From NCBI GenBank assembly GCA_028023455.1, contig JAQFVV010012397.1, positions 3,403,501 through 3,467,500 of the forward strand: DNA of 64,000 nt. The letters run 5' to 3'. Made by a program: the position numbers and the translations under genes. Shown piece by piece: positions 51,901 through 58,375 of the stretch (the first letter of the stretch is position 1; each line of letters starts with the position of its first letter). The notes below the pieces were generated by a model, which was not told where the DNA came from, ran no database searches, and saw nothing but the letters and a program-made list of their open reading frames with translations. Source of the stretch: Epiperipatus broadwayi. Taxonomy: Eukaryota; Onychophora; Udeonychophora; Euonychophora; Peripatidae.

Positions 51901-53533
51901 TATATGTTTATGTGATATTTAAATATATTTGTGCATGTACATATATATATATCTGAGCTCATGATTTTTAATAAAGATATATATATAGTTAGTGTACAAA
52001 TAATATATATATATATTTGGATATATACTTATTTATATATTTTTATATTTATAATATATTGGAAGCAAAATTATTAAGAAAACATTTATTGTACTATATA
52101 TTTTAATATTTATTTTTTATTTATTACATAAATATTATATTTTTGCAATTTTATTTTATTTTAAATAGTAATTTCTCGCATATACTAGTATTTAAAATCT
52201 GATTTATAATGAATTCTGTAAATAATATTTTTTTTTCATAGTATGCAGATTGTTTTCTACTTACATAAACCTATATTTGTAATCTATATTTACATAAAAG
52301 TATTTCATAAATATAGTAAGTTATAACAGACTAAAATAAAAACTTTATATATATTTGTGTTGCAATAAATTGTATCAAATATTTAAATATGGGTTGAATA
52401 ATGATTTAGTTCAGCAATGTGAAAAAGAAAGCAATATATTTTTTATTAGCAGCAAAGGAAGGAAGTATAAGTATTATTATTCTTTAGTAGAAAGTTAACT
52501 TATCTCTTTACCATATTCATACCATATTATCAAAATTTGAATAATAACTTAATAATACAAAAAAAAAAAGTTTTTTTTTTAAAAAAGATATTAACTATAT
52601 GAATTTTAAGACAATTGAAGATATTAACTTATTGTTATATTTTCATTTACCATTGTCAAACTTCCTCCATTCACAACTTTGATGCCATATATTTCAGATA
52701 AATACAATAATGATTATTACTACTCATTATCGAAACTAGAGATTATCTCTAGCACAGATATAAACTTTAAATCTCAGTTAAAGATTAATATATCTGATTT
52801 TTTATTTATTTTACACACCCGGAGTTATTAACCTTTCTCATTCCCGTGTGTAATACCTTATAGATATAATAAACACTTCCATACTTCCCATTCCTTTTAA
52901 ATTCACTTAAATAAAGATATATATATATTATAAAGATATATATATATATATTATATCTTTATTATATGTTTTTTTTATATTATATCTTTATTTAAGTGAA
53001 TTTAAAAAGAATGGGGAAGTATGGAGGTGTTTATTATATCTATAAGATATTAATTTAATGAATATTAAAAATATAATGTTTCAAATGTTTTTTTTTTTTA
53101 ATTTTAAAAATATTAAATATTGTAAAATTTTTTTCAACATAATAATATTTTGCAAATGTTATAGTACTTCACAACAAAAAAAAAGCATTAATCTGTTTAC
53201 ACAAAAATTATGATATAAACTACTTACGTAAGTTGGAAACTGGCTATGCATATTATTTTACAGCAGTAAACTAGTTTAAATATATAGTAAAAATCATAAT
53301 TTATAAAAACTTTTGTTATCATTATAGATTTTATAAATATATATCCAGTGAGAATTTATAATAATTTTTATAATTTTTTTTAAAAATAATATTAATTATT
53401 GCACGTGATATTTATTCAATTTATTCTTCAGAGTAAAGCACGCAAAAAGAAATTCCTCTGTATAATAATAACTATAGTTGTGCTTGCTATTATTGGATTA
53501 ATTCTTGGCCTAGTATATGGTGGAAAATCTTAA
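15807..53533 (+). CDS. Syntaxin-7/12-like endosomal Qa-SNARE gene, seven exons, 5' end missing
   Basis: Join 15807-15906, 15983-16147, 22980-23029, 26446-26533, 34990-35062, 39023-39105, 53432-53533. All introns are GT-AG and the reading phase carries across every junction. The product seen is about 219 residues: end of the N-terminal regulatory domain (1-90), acidic linker (about 89-120), SNARE heptads (about 120-185), basic KARKKK patch, then a hydrophobic anchor (about 193-215) and a short GGKS tail. The zero-layer Gln is in HEQGEIVDSIE (about residue 154). The motifs QRRAAEKEKASIARARAHSG and VNQIFKDLAVMVHEQGEIVD match the syntaxin-7/12 (Avalanche, Pep12-like) group rather than plasma-membrane syntaxins. 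Family members drive fusion at early and late endosomes. Usual length is about 260-280 residues, so roughly 50-60 N-terminal residues are missing; no matching exon was found upstream in the window. Choice between syntaxin-7 and -12/13 is not possible. Confidence 0.93.
15983..16147 (+). CDS. Syntaxin exon b: Habc third helix and start of linker
   Basis: Acceptor AAATAG, donor AAA|GTAGGA, 55 codons in phase 0. It begins RQRNLQKERLMNEFSLALNN and continues FQAIQRRAAEKEKASIARAR, the best conserved stretch of the endosomal syntaxin N-terminal domain. The last residues, AHSGLGGVSIPDLNK, are the start of the variable linker. Only a 76-bp intron separates it from the previous exon, in contrast to the kilobase introns that follow. 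Confidence 0.95.
19080..21500 (-). pseudogene. Decayed RTE-type LINE reverse transcriptase
   Basis: Read on the - strand, fragments in shifted frames follow the order of an RTE-clade polymerase: RRAIKSVKNR near 20440, YRPISLLSTPYNIFTKII-like motif near 20030, GIKINGNYVSHLYNMVVFAK (19605-19668, where the catalytic ADD box is degraded to YNMVV), then KINNKKSKVIFKKFSHEKKI (about 19490-19550). The C-terminal part LSLRDTL and GWISARRDDNRR lies near 19110-19250. Many stops and frameshifts; no intact domain. It is antisense to the syntaxin gene. The 5' limit is approximate. Confidence 0.75.
20095..20275. mobile_element. Small inverted-repeat element (MITE-like)
   Basis: About 180 bp with inverted arms: GTAGTGTAATTTTCATTACA near 20126 against TGTATTGAAAATTACACTAC near 20232, with further pairing through TCTCACACAAAGTAC and ACTTTGTGTAAGAG. 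It interrupts the decayed LINE, so it arrived later. No coding capacity. The class is not assigned. Confidence 0.75.
22256..22327 (+). repeat. tRNA-derived SINE-like head
   Basis: TGGCATAGTGGTTAATG (22259-22275) is a good pol III A box and GGGATGCAAATCTTC (22302-22316) a weaker B box at tRNA-like spacing. No closed acceptor stem is visible, so this is probably a tRNA-derived SINE fragment rather than a tRNA gene. The SINE body would run downstream but its end was not located. Confidence 0.5.
22980..23029 (+). CDS. Syntaxin exon c: acidic linker
   Basis: A 50-bp exon between TTTATAG and GG|GTAAGA, giving TQLVDDDMKSDEVLLHG with the final Gly split. Short and acidic, as expected for the linker between the N-terminal domain and the SNARE motif. 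It is supported mainly by phase: it joins exon b in phase 0 and its two leftover bases complete Gly with the first base of exon d. Being small and poorly conserved, it is the least certain exon. Confidence 0.78.
23740..24405. repeat. Dispersed AT-rich repeat, copy 2
   Basis: Same-orientation, diverged match to 370-1010; shares GGTCGCATCTCACTATAATC, TATAGAATGCTATGGATAAA and the AATTCAAACTCAGGATAGG block plus the AT-rich tail. It lies directly before the partial TIR element at 24409. The flanking intron (23030-23739) shows nothing else. Confidence 0.6.
24409..25075 (+). mobile_element. Partial TIR element with internal tandem repeats, copy A
   Basis: Starts TGGTAGTGTTCTGTTCTATC then GTGTCAGCCGCTTGATGGCG, closely matching the left end of the element at 50284-51609. 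The inside holds four repeats of about 95-110 bp, each containing GGACAGTAATTAATCAGAGA (near 24610, 24705, 24814, 24922). No right-hand inverted terminus is seen, so the copy is truncated or degraded. No transposase frame. The rest of the intron to 26445 is plain AT-rich DNA. Confidence 0.72.
26446..26533 (+). CDS. Syntaxin exon d: start of SNARE motif
   Basis: Acceptor follows a long pyrimidine tract ending TATAG; donor GAA|GTATGC. One base finishes Gly, then 29 codons: NNQRIVIQMEEDVDVNTLRE then REQAITKLE. The REREQAITKLE stretch corresponds to the conserved ERE(T/Q)AIRQLE heptads at the start of the syntaxin-7/12 SNARE helix. Confidence 0.93.
26950..27836 (-). pseudogene. LINE C-terminal region with Cys motif
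   Basis: From 27836 down: LTYSNDALCVSKGVLDYLEK, VQREVGRHALDAEVWTAKEA, a stop, then MGWSSFYMRDAKSKLKMF (27699 onward). Later come WNIGCELI and, at about 27170-27240, CKLCKEGIENIRYLLLQC. The last is the CxxC..H..C-type motif found at the end of many LINE proteins, but the expected His is replaced (IRYLLLQC where VEHLLLEC is usual). At least two stops separate the pieces. Confidence 0.85.
27837..28656 (-). pseudogene. LINE reverse transcriptase palm domain
   Basis: Two long frames, 28252-28656 and 27837-28226, joined by a frameshift near 28190-28250. The first has the R-box GNFRSGRHIGDSLFVVTQF, the first catalytic Asp in FIDIEKAYDRVNR, and GLRQGCPMSPILFLLYLSEM. The second has FFADDVFLCAE, the catalytic Asp pair (consensus YADD, here FADD), then GIKFNEEKSNIMMVN and YLGIIWS. 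Catalytic residues are intact, so decay is recent compared with the other two LINE remnants in the window. Confidence 0.92.
28660..29168. mobile_element. 0.5-kb foldback (inverted-repeat) element inside the LINE
   Basis: Two arms of about 210-240 bp are nearly perfect inverted copies: ATATCAGCCTTTCAAGCTAA at the left end against TTAGCTTGAAAGGTTGATAT at the right end, and GAATTCTACTCACGCTCTCC against GGAGAGCGTGAGTAGAATTC near the middle. Around the centre, TTCACCGACGTCATTCAGTC occurs twice on the right side and once inverted on the left, so part of one arm is duplicated. No coding capacity. It splits the RT between the YRP and palm motifs. A clean target-site duplication was not found. Confidence 0.9.
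29189..29400. repeat. 106-bp tandem duplication of LINE RT sequence
   Basis: The unit beginning AACACGGCGCTAGATAAAAT and ending CCGCTGTCGGTC occurs twice with about one difference. On the - strand it encodes YRPTAVTSVLYKVFSYMVAG then RITKWME, the conserved RT motif. The near-identity means a recent event; it lies next to the foldback insert and may have arisen with it. Confidence 0.93.
29402..30840 (-). pseudogene. LINE endonuclease end, linker and RT N-terminal part
   Basis: The endonuclease part shows VENFRGGIGVISKKYL (near 30740-30790) and RILVIGDMN (near 30540), the conserved GD.N box. The linker at 29888-30214 is Lys/Glu-rich and helical. The frame then reads through one TAG near 29880 into GNKKFWKCIKRRNLG and LRSGKAKGLDGWAAEMVMN (about 29550-29610), the K..G.DG box before the RT. 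It ends near 29402 with VRLLLFKGKSKNRRKLNNYR. Stops and frameshifts are few in the linker and more frequent in the endonuclease. Confidence 0.85.
30851..32919 (+). other. Intron sequence, mostly unassigned
   Basis: AT-rich, no coding frame. Part of 31350-31700 resembles 39880-40400 (shared CCAGCTTTGAATCCCAA / CCAACTTTGAATCCCAA and following blocks) and may be an old dispersed repeat; the match is weak. Confidence 0.4.
32920..33655. mobile_element. Foldback repeat with tRNA-like ends, copy 1
   Basis: Left arm 32920-33250 and right arm 33290-33655 are inverted copies. Examples: TCTTCAAACTTTAATGGACA near 33106 against TGTCCATTAAAGTTTGAAGA near 33428, and CAGTTGGTCTAGATCATCAT against ATGATGATCTGGACCAACTG. 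The outer ends resemble the 3' half of a tRNA: GGGTTCAAATCC at 33625-33636 and, on the - strand, GAGTTCAAATCC at 32934-32945. Upstream of each sits an A-box-like sequence (GGGATAGAGTGGATGACT on the left, - strand). The same family occurs at 55425, 56280, 58205 and 60050. Confidence 0.82.
34260..34760. repeat. Dispersed repeat family G, copy 1
   Basis: Contains TTAGATAGCTGAATTGGAAG, TTTTCTACTTAATAGTTATC and TAGCACCTCACTGAGGA, matching 37620-37840 in the same orientation. Its two ends share an inverted/direct motif with TAACATTTGTAATACAAGCT and AGGTCATGTGACA (34310-34360 and 34680-34730). No coding frame; class unknown. Confidence 0.7.
34990..35062 (+). CDS. Syntaxin exon e: SNARE core with zero-layer Gln
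   Basis: Acceptor AATTAG, donor TTG|GTAAGT, 24 codons plus one base: SDIVAVNQIFKDLAVMVHEQ then GEIV and a split Asp. It holds the central heptads and the ionic zero-layer Gln (HEQGE), which defines the protein as a Q-SNARE; Qa class follows from the surrounding residues. Very close to the vertebrate syntaxin-12 and -7 core. Confidence 0.96.
36840..38115. repeat. Family G repeat cluster: two direct copies and one inverted
   Basis: Direct copies at about 36845-37225 and 37255-37620 share TCACATGACCCAATTTCTTT, TTTATTGATAAATGCCA and TCTAACTCAAATAGCTATAT. An inverted copy follows at 37625-38115, split by the insertion at 37839-38052. Copy 2 and the inverted copy meet head-to-head at 37620, forming a long potential hairpin of about 230 bp arms (AACTCAAATAGCTATATG against CATATAGCTATTTGAGTT). 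Confidence 0.85.
37839..38052. mobile_element. Solo LTR (214 bp) with 5-bp target duplication
   Basis: Begins TGTAATGTCACCTGCC and ends GCATACACGTCA, the TG...CA form of LTRs. It is flanked on both sides by CTGAT (37834-37838 and 38053-38057). Removing it restores the family G repeat, as the two uninterrupted copies at 36975 and 37390 show (TCAGAAAC.ACATCC on the other strand). It contains AATAAA near 37990. The 5-bp duplication fits Ty3/gypsy, Pao or Copia LTR elements; the superfamily is not decided. Confidence 0.85.
39023..39105 (+). CDS. Syntaxin exon f: C-terminal half of SNARE motif
   Basis: Acceptor TTTACAG, donor CAG|GTATAA. Two bases complete Asp, then 27 codons: SIESNVESATIHVEEGANKI followed by SQAKDYQ. 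This is the membrane-proximal half of the SNARE helix, matching the family pattern DSIE.NVE.....V..G...L..A..YQ. Confidence 0.96.
39880..40400. repeat. Possible old dispersed repeat
   Basis: Two internal segments begin similarly (TTCCAACTTTGAATCCCAA near 39895 and TTCCAACTTTGATTTCCAAA near 40306), and both resemble 31510. High divergence; only short blocks align by eye. Confidence 0.35.
45543..45770. repeat. Two-copy tandem repeat, about 110-bp unit
   Basis: TTGATATGTTGAAAATAGTA at 45544 recurs with one change at 45653, followed by the shared ATGAAATCATTAG.TGATAT and CTTTATATAATAGTGATATT. Few differences between the copies. Confidence 0.88.
45950..46830 (+). pseudogene. Decayed RTE-type LINE reverse transcriptase, sense strand
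   Basis: Shifted-frame fragments follow RTE polymerase order. First come IYKNRRNRKIFSNCCGI-like residues near 45985, where the family has YK..GK..D..NYRGI. Next is RILLKKLFPIMDNWLL near 46062 (family: RILL.RL.P..E..LP). Then FGNIEKN and VKNLQYLKL near 46220-46300, and a GMKQSCVSFNFIF-like stretch near 46300 (family GVKQGCVLAPTLF). ILLNGNSLCNTKMLEKFHLR lies near 46675-46735 (family LLYG.ETWT....KLE.FH.R). Numerous stops and indels. Older than the 26.9-30.8 kb LINE. Confidence 0.65.
47960..48010. repeat. Short relic of the TIR-element head
   Basis: GTGCCGCTCGATGGCGTTGATGCTT near 47980 matches GTGTCAGCCGTTTGATGGCG TTGATGCTA of the 50284 element and its 24409 copy. Only this block is recognisable. 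It lies about 0.75 kb before the large palindrome. Confidence 0.5.
48746..50163. repeat. 1.4-kb palindrome (foldback) with about 700-bp arms
   Basis: Left arm about 48746-49454, right arm about 49493-50163, spacer about 40 bp. Paired blocks from outside in: CTGGAAGCTTACCAGC with GCTGGCAAGCTTCTGG; AGCATAAACAGTAGGGCTAA with TTAGCCCTATTGTTTATACT; AAAGTTCATAGGGTTGTAAT with ATTACAACCTTTGGACTTTT; GGATATTAGGTTGTGAATGG with ATTCACAACATATCATCC; AGCTATACATGTTTGAGAAA with CTCAAACATGTATAGTTTG. Identity is high but not perfect. The two 67-68-codon + strand frames near 49000-49250 are inside the left arm and overlap each other, so they are not taken as genes. Confidence 0.9.
50284..51609. mobile_element. 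1.3-kb TIR element with internal tandem repeats
   Basis: The left terminus TAGTTTTCTATTCTATCGTG (50284-50303), followed by TCAGCC, is inverted at the right terminus, GGCTGGCACGATAGAATAGA (51580-51599) followed by AAACAACCA. Inside are about five repeats of 100-150 bp carrying GACAGTAATTAATCAG (near 50510, 50665, 50762, 50877, 50987). Closer to the right end is a GC-richer pair of about 60-bp repeats (51404-51535: ACTCTTTCTGTGTTTTA, TTAGGTTGG.TGAGGCCGC). No transposase. Target duplication not clear. Non-autonomous DNA transposon is the best reading. Confidence 0.82.
52857..53050. repeat. AT-rich palindrome near the last exon
   Basis: TTATAGATATAATAAACACT (52859) pairs with GTGTTTATTATATCTATAA (53027), and CCATACTTCCCATTCCTTTT with AAAGAATGGGGAAGTATGG. 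The centre is a run of (TA)n and TATCTTTAT. Arms are about 65-80 bp. It lies about 380 bp before the last-exon acceptor. Confidence 0.85.
53432..53533 (+). CDS. Syntaxin last exon: basic patch and membrane anchor
   Basis: Acceptor TTCTTCAG after a pyrimidine-rich run; ends in TAA at 53531-53533. 33 codons: SKARKKKFLCIIITIVVLAI then IGLILGLVYGGKS. The cluster of Lys/Arg at the membrane face, the single hydrophobic helix of about 21 residues and the very short lumenal tail are typical for a tail-anchored syntaxin. It follows the 14.3-kb intron, the longest in the gene. Confidence 0.95.
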   Translation, partial: SKARKKKFLCIIITIVVLAIIGLILGLVYGGKS

Positions 53534-55424
53534 GTTGTTAGGTTTGTATTTTTTTTTTTTTTTCGTTTTATTTTCTTTTATTTATTTTCTTTTTTGTTTA
53601 TTTATTTATTTATTTTTTGTTTGCTTATATATTATTTTATTCTAACTAATTTTGGATTTTTATTTGTTTTGTTTATTTTTTTAAGATGATTAGTTTTGTT
53701 GATATATCTATTCATTTAAGTATATAAGTGTATCTGAGCTCATATATACTTATATGTTTGCTTGATTATATTCTTCCAGAAAAGTTAGAATATTATAAAT
53801 GAAATTTTACAAACTATATACATATTATAAATAATATTGTGAAATTACTAACATATCTTTAGAATATTAATAATAAATAATGAAAATCATTTATTGCTAA
53901 ACTTTAAATAATCTTTTCTTGCACAACATCATAGCTTTTGATACCATTTAAGATCTATTTAAAGTTTAGCTCTATAGAGAATAGTAATTCTTATATATAT
54001 ACATACAATAAATTGTCAATTTATTATATACACATTTGCAGTAAATTCACTATATTAATTTACATCACTTTAATTATATGTTTTTCAAAAAAAAAAAGTA
54101 AATAAACTAAAAATAGAAAACATTTACATTTGTAAATTATTTTCTTATTTTGGAGTGCCACATGCGATCACATGTATTAATAATATTTCTTTGGGTTACA
54201 TTGCAAATATGTAATTAAATGTTTTCTAAATGTAAAACTAGAAGTTTTATAAAATTTAAAAAATTGGAAAAAATATCTTTTTTAATGATAAAAAGAAAAT
54301 TATCAATTTAGTAGGGGTAGAAAAAAAAGAACTGTAAAACATTCTTATATTGTCAGAAAGCATTAAGTTTGAAGAGTTTATTTGAGAATCTAAATTGATA
54401 ACAAGTAGGGATGACTATAGATTCACAAATTTATACAAAATTAAAAACCTTAAAACAATTTGAGGCTGTAGTCTGCTGATAATAAGACTATTACATTTTC
54501 TTAGAGAAAGAAAAAAATATTGAATAAAAAAGAGGCCTAGAATATGTTCTATTGCAATGACAATTTGATACTTAAGTATTTATTTTATTTAAAATAAAAT
54601 AAAAATATGGTGCAGTAAGTTTTTTATTATTTTTATTTTTGAATGAATGTGAATGAGTGAATAAACAAATAGTAAATAAATATGTAAATGTGCTCTTTCA
54701 TTTTATTACTAATAACTATATTATTATTTTTTTAAAATTTTGTTTATACTATAATCTTAATTTATCCATGTAATATACAAATAAAAAAAGATCTCTACTA
54801 TATATATATATATGTGTTAAAACATGCTATGTGCTTATAGTACACTATGCAAATATGTATTGCAAACGAAGCCTATTAATAAACAGTTAGCTATTATTCA
54901 TGACATACAAAATATGTTAGGGGAGCTTGGAGTAAAATATACTGATAGTGCTCTATTATTGTAATGTTTTTATGTAACCATCATTTGGAAAGTTCTGACA
55001 ATCTATATCTTTGAATTAAGTTTTATTATTTTTTTAATTCAACTTTTTTAAACTTTAGTTATCCGTCTGACAAATTGTGATCAAATCACAATATTTTTCA
55101 TATTGTTTTATTTTTATTTTTTATAAACCGTATTTTTATTACTTTATTAAAAAAAGTTAATATTCACATTTTCTTTCTCTCCTTTAGTTCTTATAATTCA
55201 GTGGTAACTGTTACTTTTAATTTTTTAAAAAATTAGAAACAATTAATTTCATTCCCTAATTTTTCTTATTTTGCTATTTTTTAAAAGAGATTTTTTTTTT
55301 CGTTTGTCTGTAACTTTTATCCTTTTTTTCAAAGTCTTATCTTATATTTTGAGAAATCAATTGAAATATAAAATTTATCTAAAGCAAATAAATATGATTT
55401 TTTTTTTTTACTTAATGTAATTAG
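53534..55424 (+). other. 3' flank of the syntaxin gene
   Basis: Presumably begins with the 3' UTR. T-rich runs follow the stop. Several AATAAA hexamers occur, so the cleavage site cannot be chosen. No other gene seen. Confidence 0.45.
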
Positions 55425-56185
55425 AAGTGATTTGCACTCAAACTTGCAAGCTCTCTATAGCTATTCACTCCATCTTATCCAACCGGCTACACATGACCAC
55501 ATACATATGAAAAAGATAAATAACCTCCAATATATGTATTTCGTGCTGAACCAGCACTTATCAATTGGTCCAGGTCATCATCTCCCACACACATATATAA
55601 TTAGTGCTCTGTTTATATTGTAGCAAATCTTCAAACTTTAATGGACAGGCTTCATTCTTCTCCATCTTCAACCATCCATATCATCCATGTTATTGAAAAT
55701 CTGATGATAGAATGCTCAAAGCCCTTGTTGATGCCAATATTGAAATATCCATGTTGACTTTAAATTACTCTGATCCCTCATATATAAGATCTCAACATGT
55801 CCATTTAAATATACAGAAGAATGATGGGCAGAATGAGGGGTCAGAGTGACTTAAAGTCAACATGGGTATGACAACAATATTGGCATCGACAATAACTTTG
55901 AACATTCCATTATCAGATTTTCAATAATATGGATGACTGAAGAAGATTGAAGCGTGTCCATTAAAATTTAAAGATTTGCTATGATTAATATAAACCGAGC
56001 ACAGATTATATGTGTGTGGAAGATAATGATCTGGACCAATTGATGAGTGCTGATTCAATGTGACATATATATTGGAGATCATTTATCTTCTTTACATGAA
56101 TGTGATTATATGTATCGGTTATATAAGATGGAATGGATAGTTGAAGGAACTTGAAAGTCTGTATTCAAATCCCTCTAACTACATA
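55425..56185. mobile_element. Foldback repeat with tRNA-like ends, copy 2
   Basis: Same family and structure as 32920-33655. Left arm begins GTAATTAGAAGTGATTTGCA near 55418; right arm ends TATTCAAATCCCTCTAACTA near 56162. Arms pair through TCTTCAAACTTTAATGGACA (55627) with TGTCCATTAAAATTTAAAG (55956), and ATTGGTCCAGGTCATCATCT with ATAATGATCTGGACCAATTG. The small frame 55432-55623 is part of the arm and not a gene. Confidence 0.82.
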
Positions 56186-56279
56186 TAAAGTTCAATATAT
56201 TCATTATATTTGTATTCAAATATTACAGATTCAGCCTGAATTCTATCCATACCTCTTTTGTATATTTAAATGTACATAT

Positions 56280-56480
56280 TAAGGTCTTGTGTATATAGGT
56301 CAGAGTGATTTAAAGTCAACATGGGTATGATAACAATATTGGCATCAACAAGGGATTTGAGCTTTCTGACATCAGATTTTCAATAATATGAATGGCTAAA
56401 GAGTTGGAGGGTGGAGAAGTTTGAAGCCTGTCCATTAAAGTTAGATTTGTTATACTAATGTAAAGTGAGCATTGTTTATA
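56280..56480. repeat. Partial tRNA-like foldback family copy (inner arm)
   Basis: Shares TCAGAGTGATTTAAAGTCAA, AACATGGGTATGATAACAAT and GCCTGTCCATTAAAGTT with the right arm of copy 2, then breaks off at GTGAGCATTG. Unpaired partial copy. From 56480 to 57480 nothing else was recognised. Confidence 0.75.
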
Positions 56481-57479
56481 TTATAATGGTACAGAAAAAG
56501 AGAGGGTGACACATATATAGGAGATGGGAACTCATCCTTATCCCCATAAAATAACTAATCAAATTAAATATAAAAGGAATGAGCATGAGATCAGCATAAA
56601 CAAACCCATAAGTTGTGACATGAACATTACAGAAGAATAATCATTACTCATCAGTAATCAATCAAAAAACAACAGCCAGGAATCAAAATCAGCTGTCATT
56701 TTTGTAACTTGAGTTTGAAAGTGGTCTACTATAGATAAGCTATTTATCTAGTTATGGCCAAACTTAATTTTTAATAATAATAAAATGTGCATGGATTTTA
56801 AAGATGATATGTTTGCTCCATCCAGGATTATCATCTGGATGTCCAAAACACTAACATAAATCCTTAATCTCCACAAGTAACTTATGTGCTAATTTAGCTC
56901 AGGAAGCAAGAACTATATAAACTATTACTGCGAGCAAGAGATAAATAGATAAATACAACAGCTTATTTTAAATAATTATTTAAACAATTATTTAACTGAT
57001 TAACAATAAACAAAAATTAGAAAAATGACAATATGTAAAATTTAAACATTTTATCAAAAAAAAAGTATAGTTTCATAAAAATTATATTAACCAGTTGATT
57101 TCTATTCATTAAATTAATTAACTTTTAATTCATTAAGTTATTTCTTTAGATAACCAAAATTTGGCAAAACATTTTTTAAAATCAGAGATAACAATCTTTA
57201 AATTAGCTTAACTAATCATTTGTTGAATTTTGGAGGGAAAAATAAATGAATGAAAAAAAAAGCATTTTTTTTTTAAAAAAATAAATTTAATAAAATTTAA
57301 TTTTCTAAAAAAAAAAGTCAACTTTGAAGAGAAAAATTGAATGGATTTTAAGAAAATATTAAGCTAATGAAATTATTCAAAATTATCAATTTTTACTTTT
57401 ATAAAATTATTACTTTTATATATAAAAAAATCTTTAAATTATAACTTACAATGTGTGCATAAAAAATACCATTTACTAT

Positions 57480-58025
57480 GGTTTTAAATTTCTTTGAAGT
57501 TTTTCATTTGCAGTTGTAATTGTCCAATTTTCATGTTGGCTTTCTTCTTGAAGGCTTCTATACCATGTACATAATTACTTTGTTTTTTTCTTTAGGTCCA
57601 GTATTTTCAGGTTAACAAACAGCAAAAATTTGTCCATGAACTTAGCAACTAAATTTTTCAAGTCTAATACACAGAGACTCATGCTTTTGATTGAAGACAA
57701 GGTTGCATATTACTTTATTTTTTTTACATTTTATTCTAGTGAACCAGGTTACATGGAGGAAGATAATGTTAGCTTTTAACTGAATTTAGCACATGGTTTT
57801 CATTGTAGAAACCATTTTTAGAACTAAACTCATAGTTGTGTTTACAGCTTGTTCAAAACTTCTGTTCTGTACAACTGCTTGCAAGACTTCTGCTTCTTTT
57901 CTTCTTTAGCAGCTAAGTCAGGATCTTTTTTCTTCAATTGTCTTCTTCAGTAGCTGGATTAAGACTTTTTCTCTATTCTCTTTGATGGCTGATTTGACTT
58001 CTTTTATAATTTGCATTACATATAA
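57480..58025 (-). pseudogene. Coding-like degenerate tract, unidentified
   Basis: On the - strand the translation has non-AT-driven, charged composition in several frames: IKEVKSAIKENREKVLIQLL (near 57960-58015), DPDLAAKEEKKQKSCKQLYR (near 57870-57930), SLCVLDLKNLVAKFMDKFLL (near 57610-57690) and VHGIEAFKKKANMKIGQLQL (near 57510-57570). Frames shift between them and stops intervene. It looks like the remnant of a Lys/Glu-rich protein or retroelement frame; I do not recognise the family. Confidence 0.4.
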
Positions 58026-58204
58026 AAAATGTTTGAAAATCATTTAAAGAAAATTGTTTAGAATTTCCATATCATTTGAAGAGAAAAAAACAATTAAATG
58101 AAATGGCCATTATTAAAAAAAACCATGGAAAATTAAATATTAATTCAATTTAAATTTAAACTTAATTAGCTTGTAATATTGGTATGGCCACTGCCCACAA
58201 TGTT

Positions 58205-58375
58205 ATAATATATATGAGTGGTAGATGATGATCTGGATCAATTAATATGTGCTGGTTCAGCACGAAATGCGTATATTGGAAATCATTTTTTTCCCATGTA
58301 TGTAGTCATGTGTATCAGTTATATAAGATAGAGTGGATAGTTGAAGGGAACTTGAAAATCTGTTTTCACATTTTT
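58205..58375. repeat. Partial tRNA-like foldback family copy
   Basis: TATATGAGTGGTAGATGATG, ATCTGGATCAATTAATATGT and GTGCTGGTTCAGCACGAAAT match the outer right arm; AGATAGAGTGGATAGTTGAA with GGGAACTTGAAAATCTG is the A-box-like part. The B-box end is altered (TTTTCACATT). 58376-59740 shows no other feature. Confidence 0.75.

Larger units (their letters stand above)
39106..53431 (+). other. Syntaxin intron, 14.3 kb
   Basis: GTATAA donor to TTCTTCAG acceptor. It holds a weak dispersed repeat (39880-40400), a tandem pair (45543), a decayed sense-strand LINE (45950), a 1.4-kb palindrome (48746), a TIR element (50284) and an AT-rich palindrome (52857). 40400-45540 and 51610-52850 show no recognised feature beyond poly-A/T and TA tracts. 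Confidence 0.85.

Noticed and set aside
52920-52965. TA-repeat run considered as an origin or regulatory element
   Set aside because: It is the central part of an AT-rich palindrome, and similar TA runs occur throughout the window.
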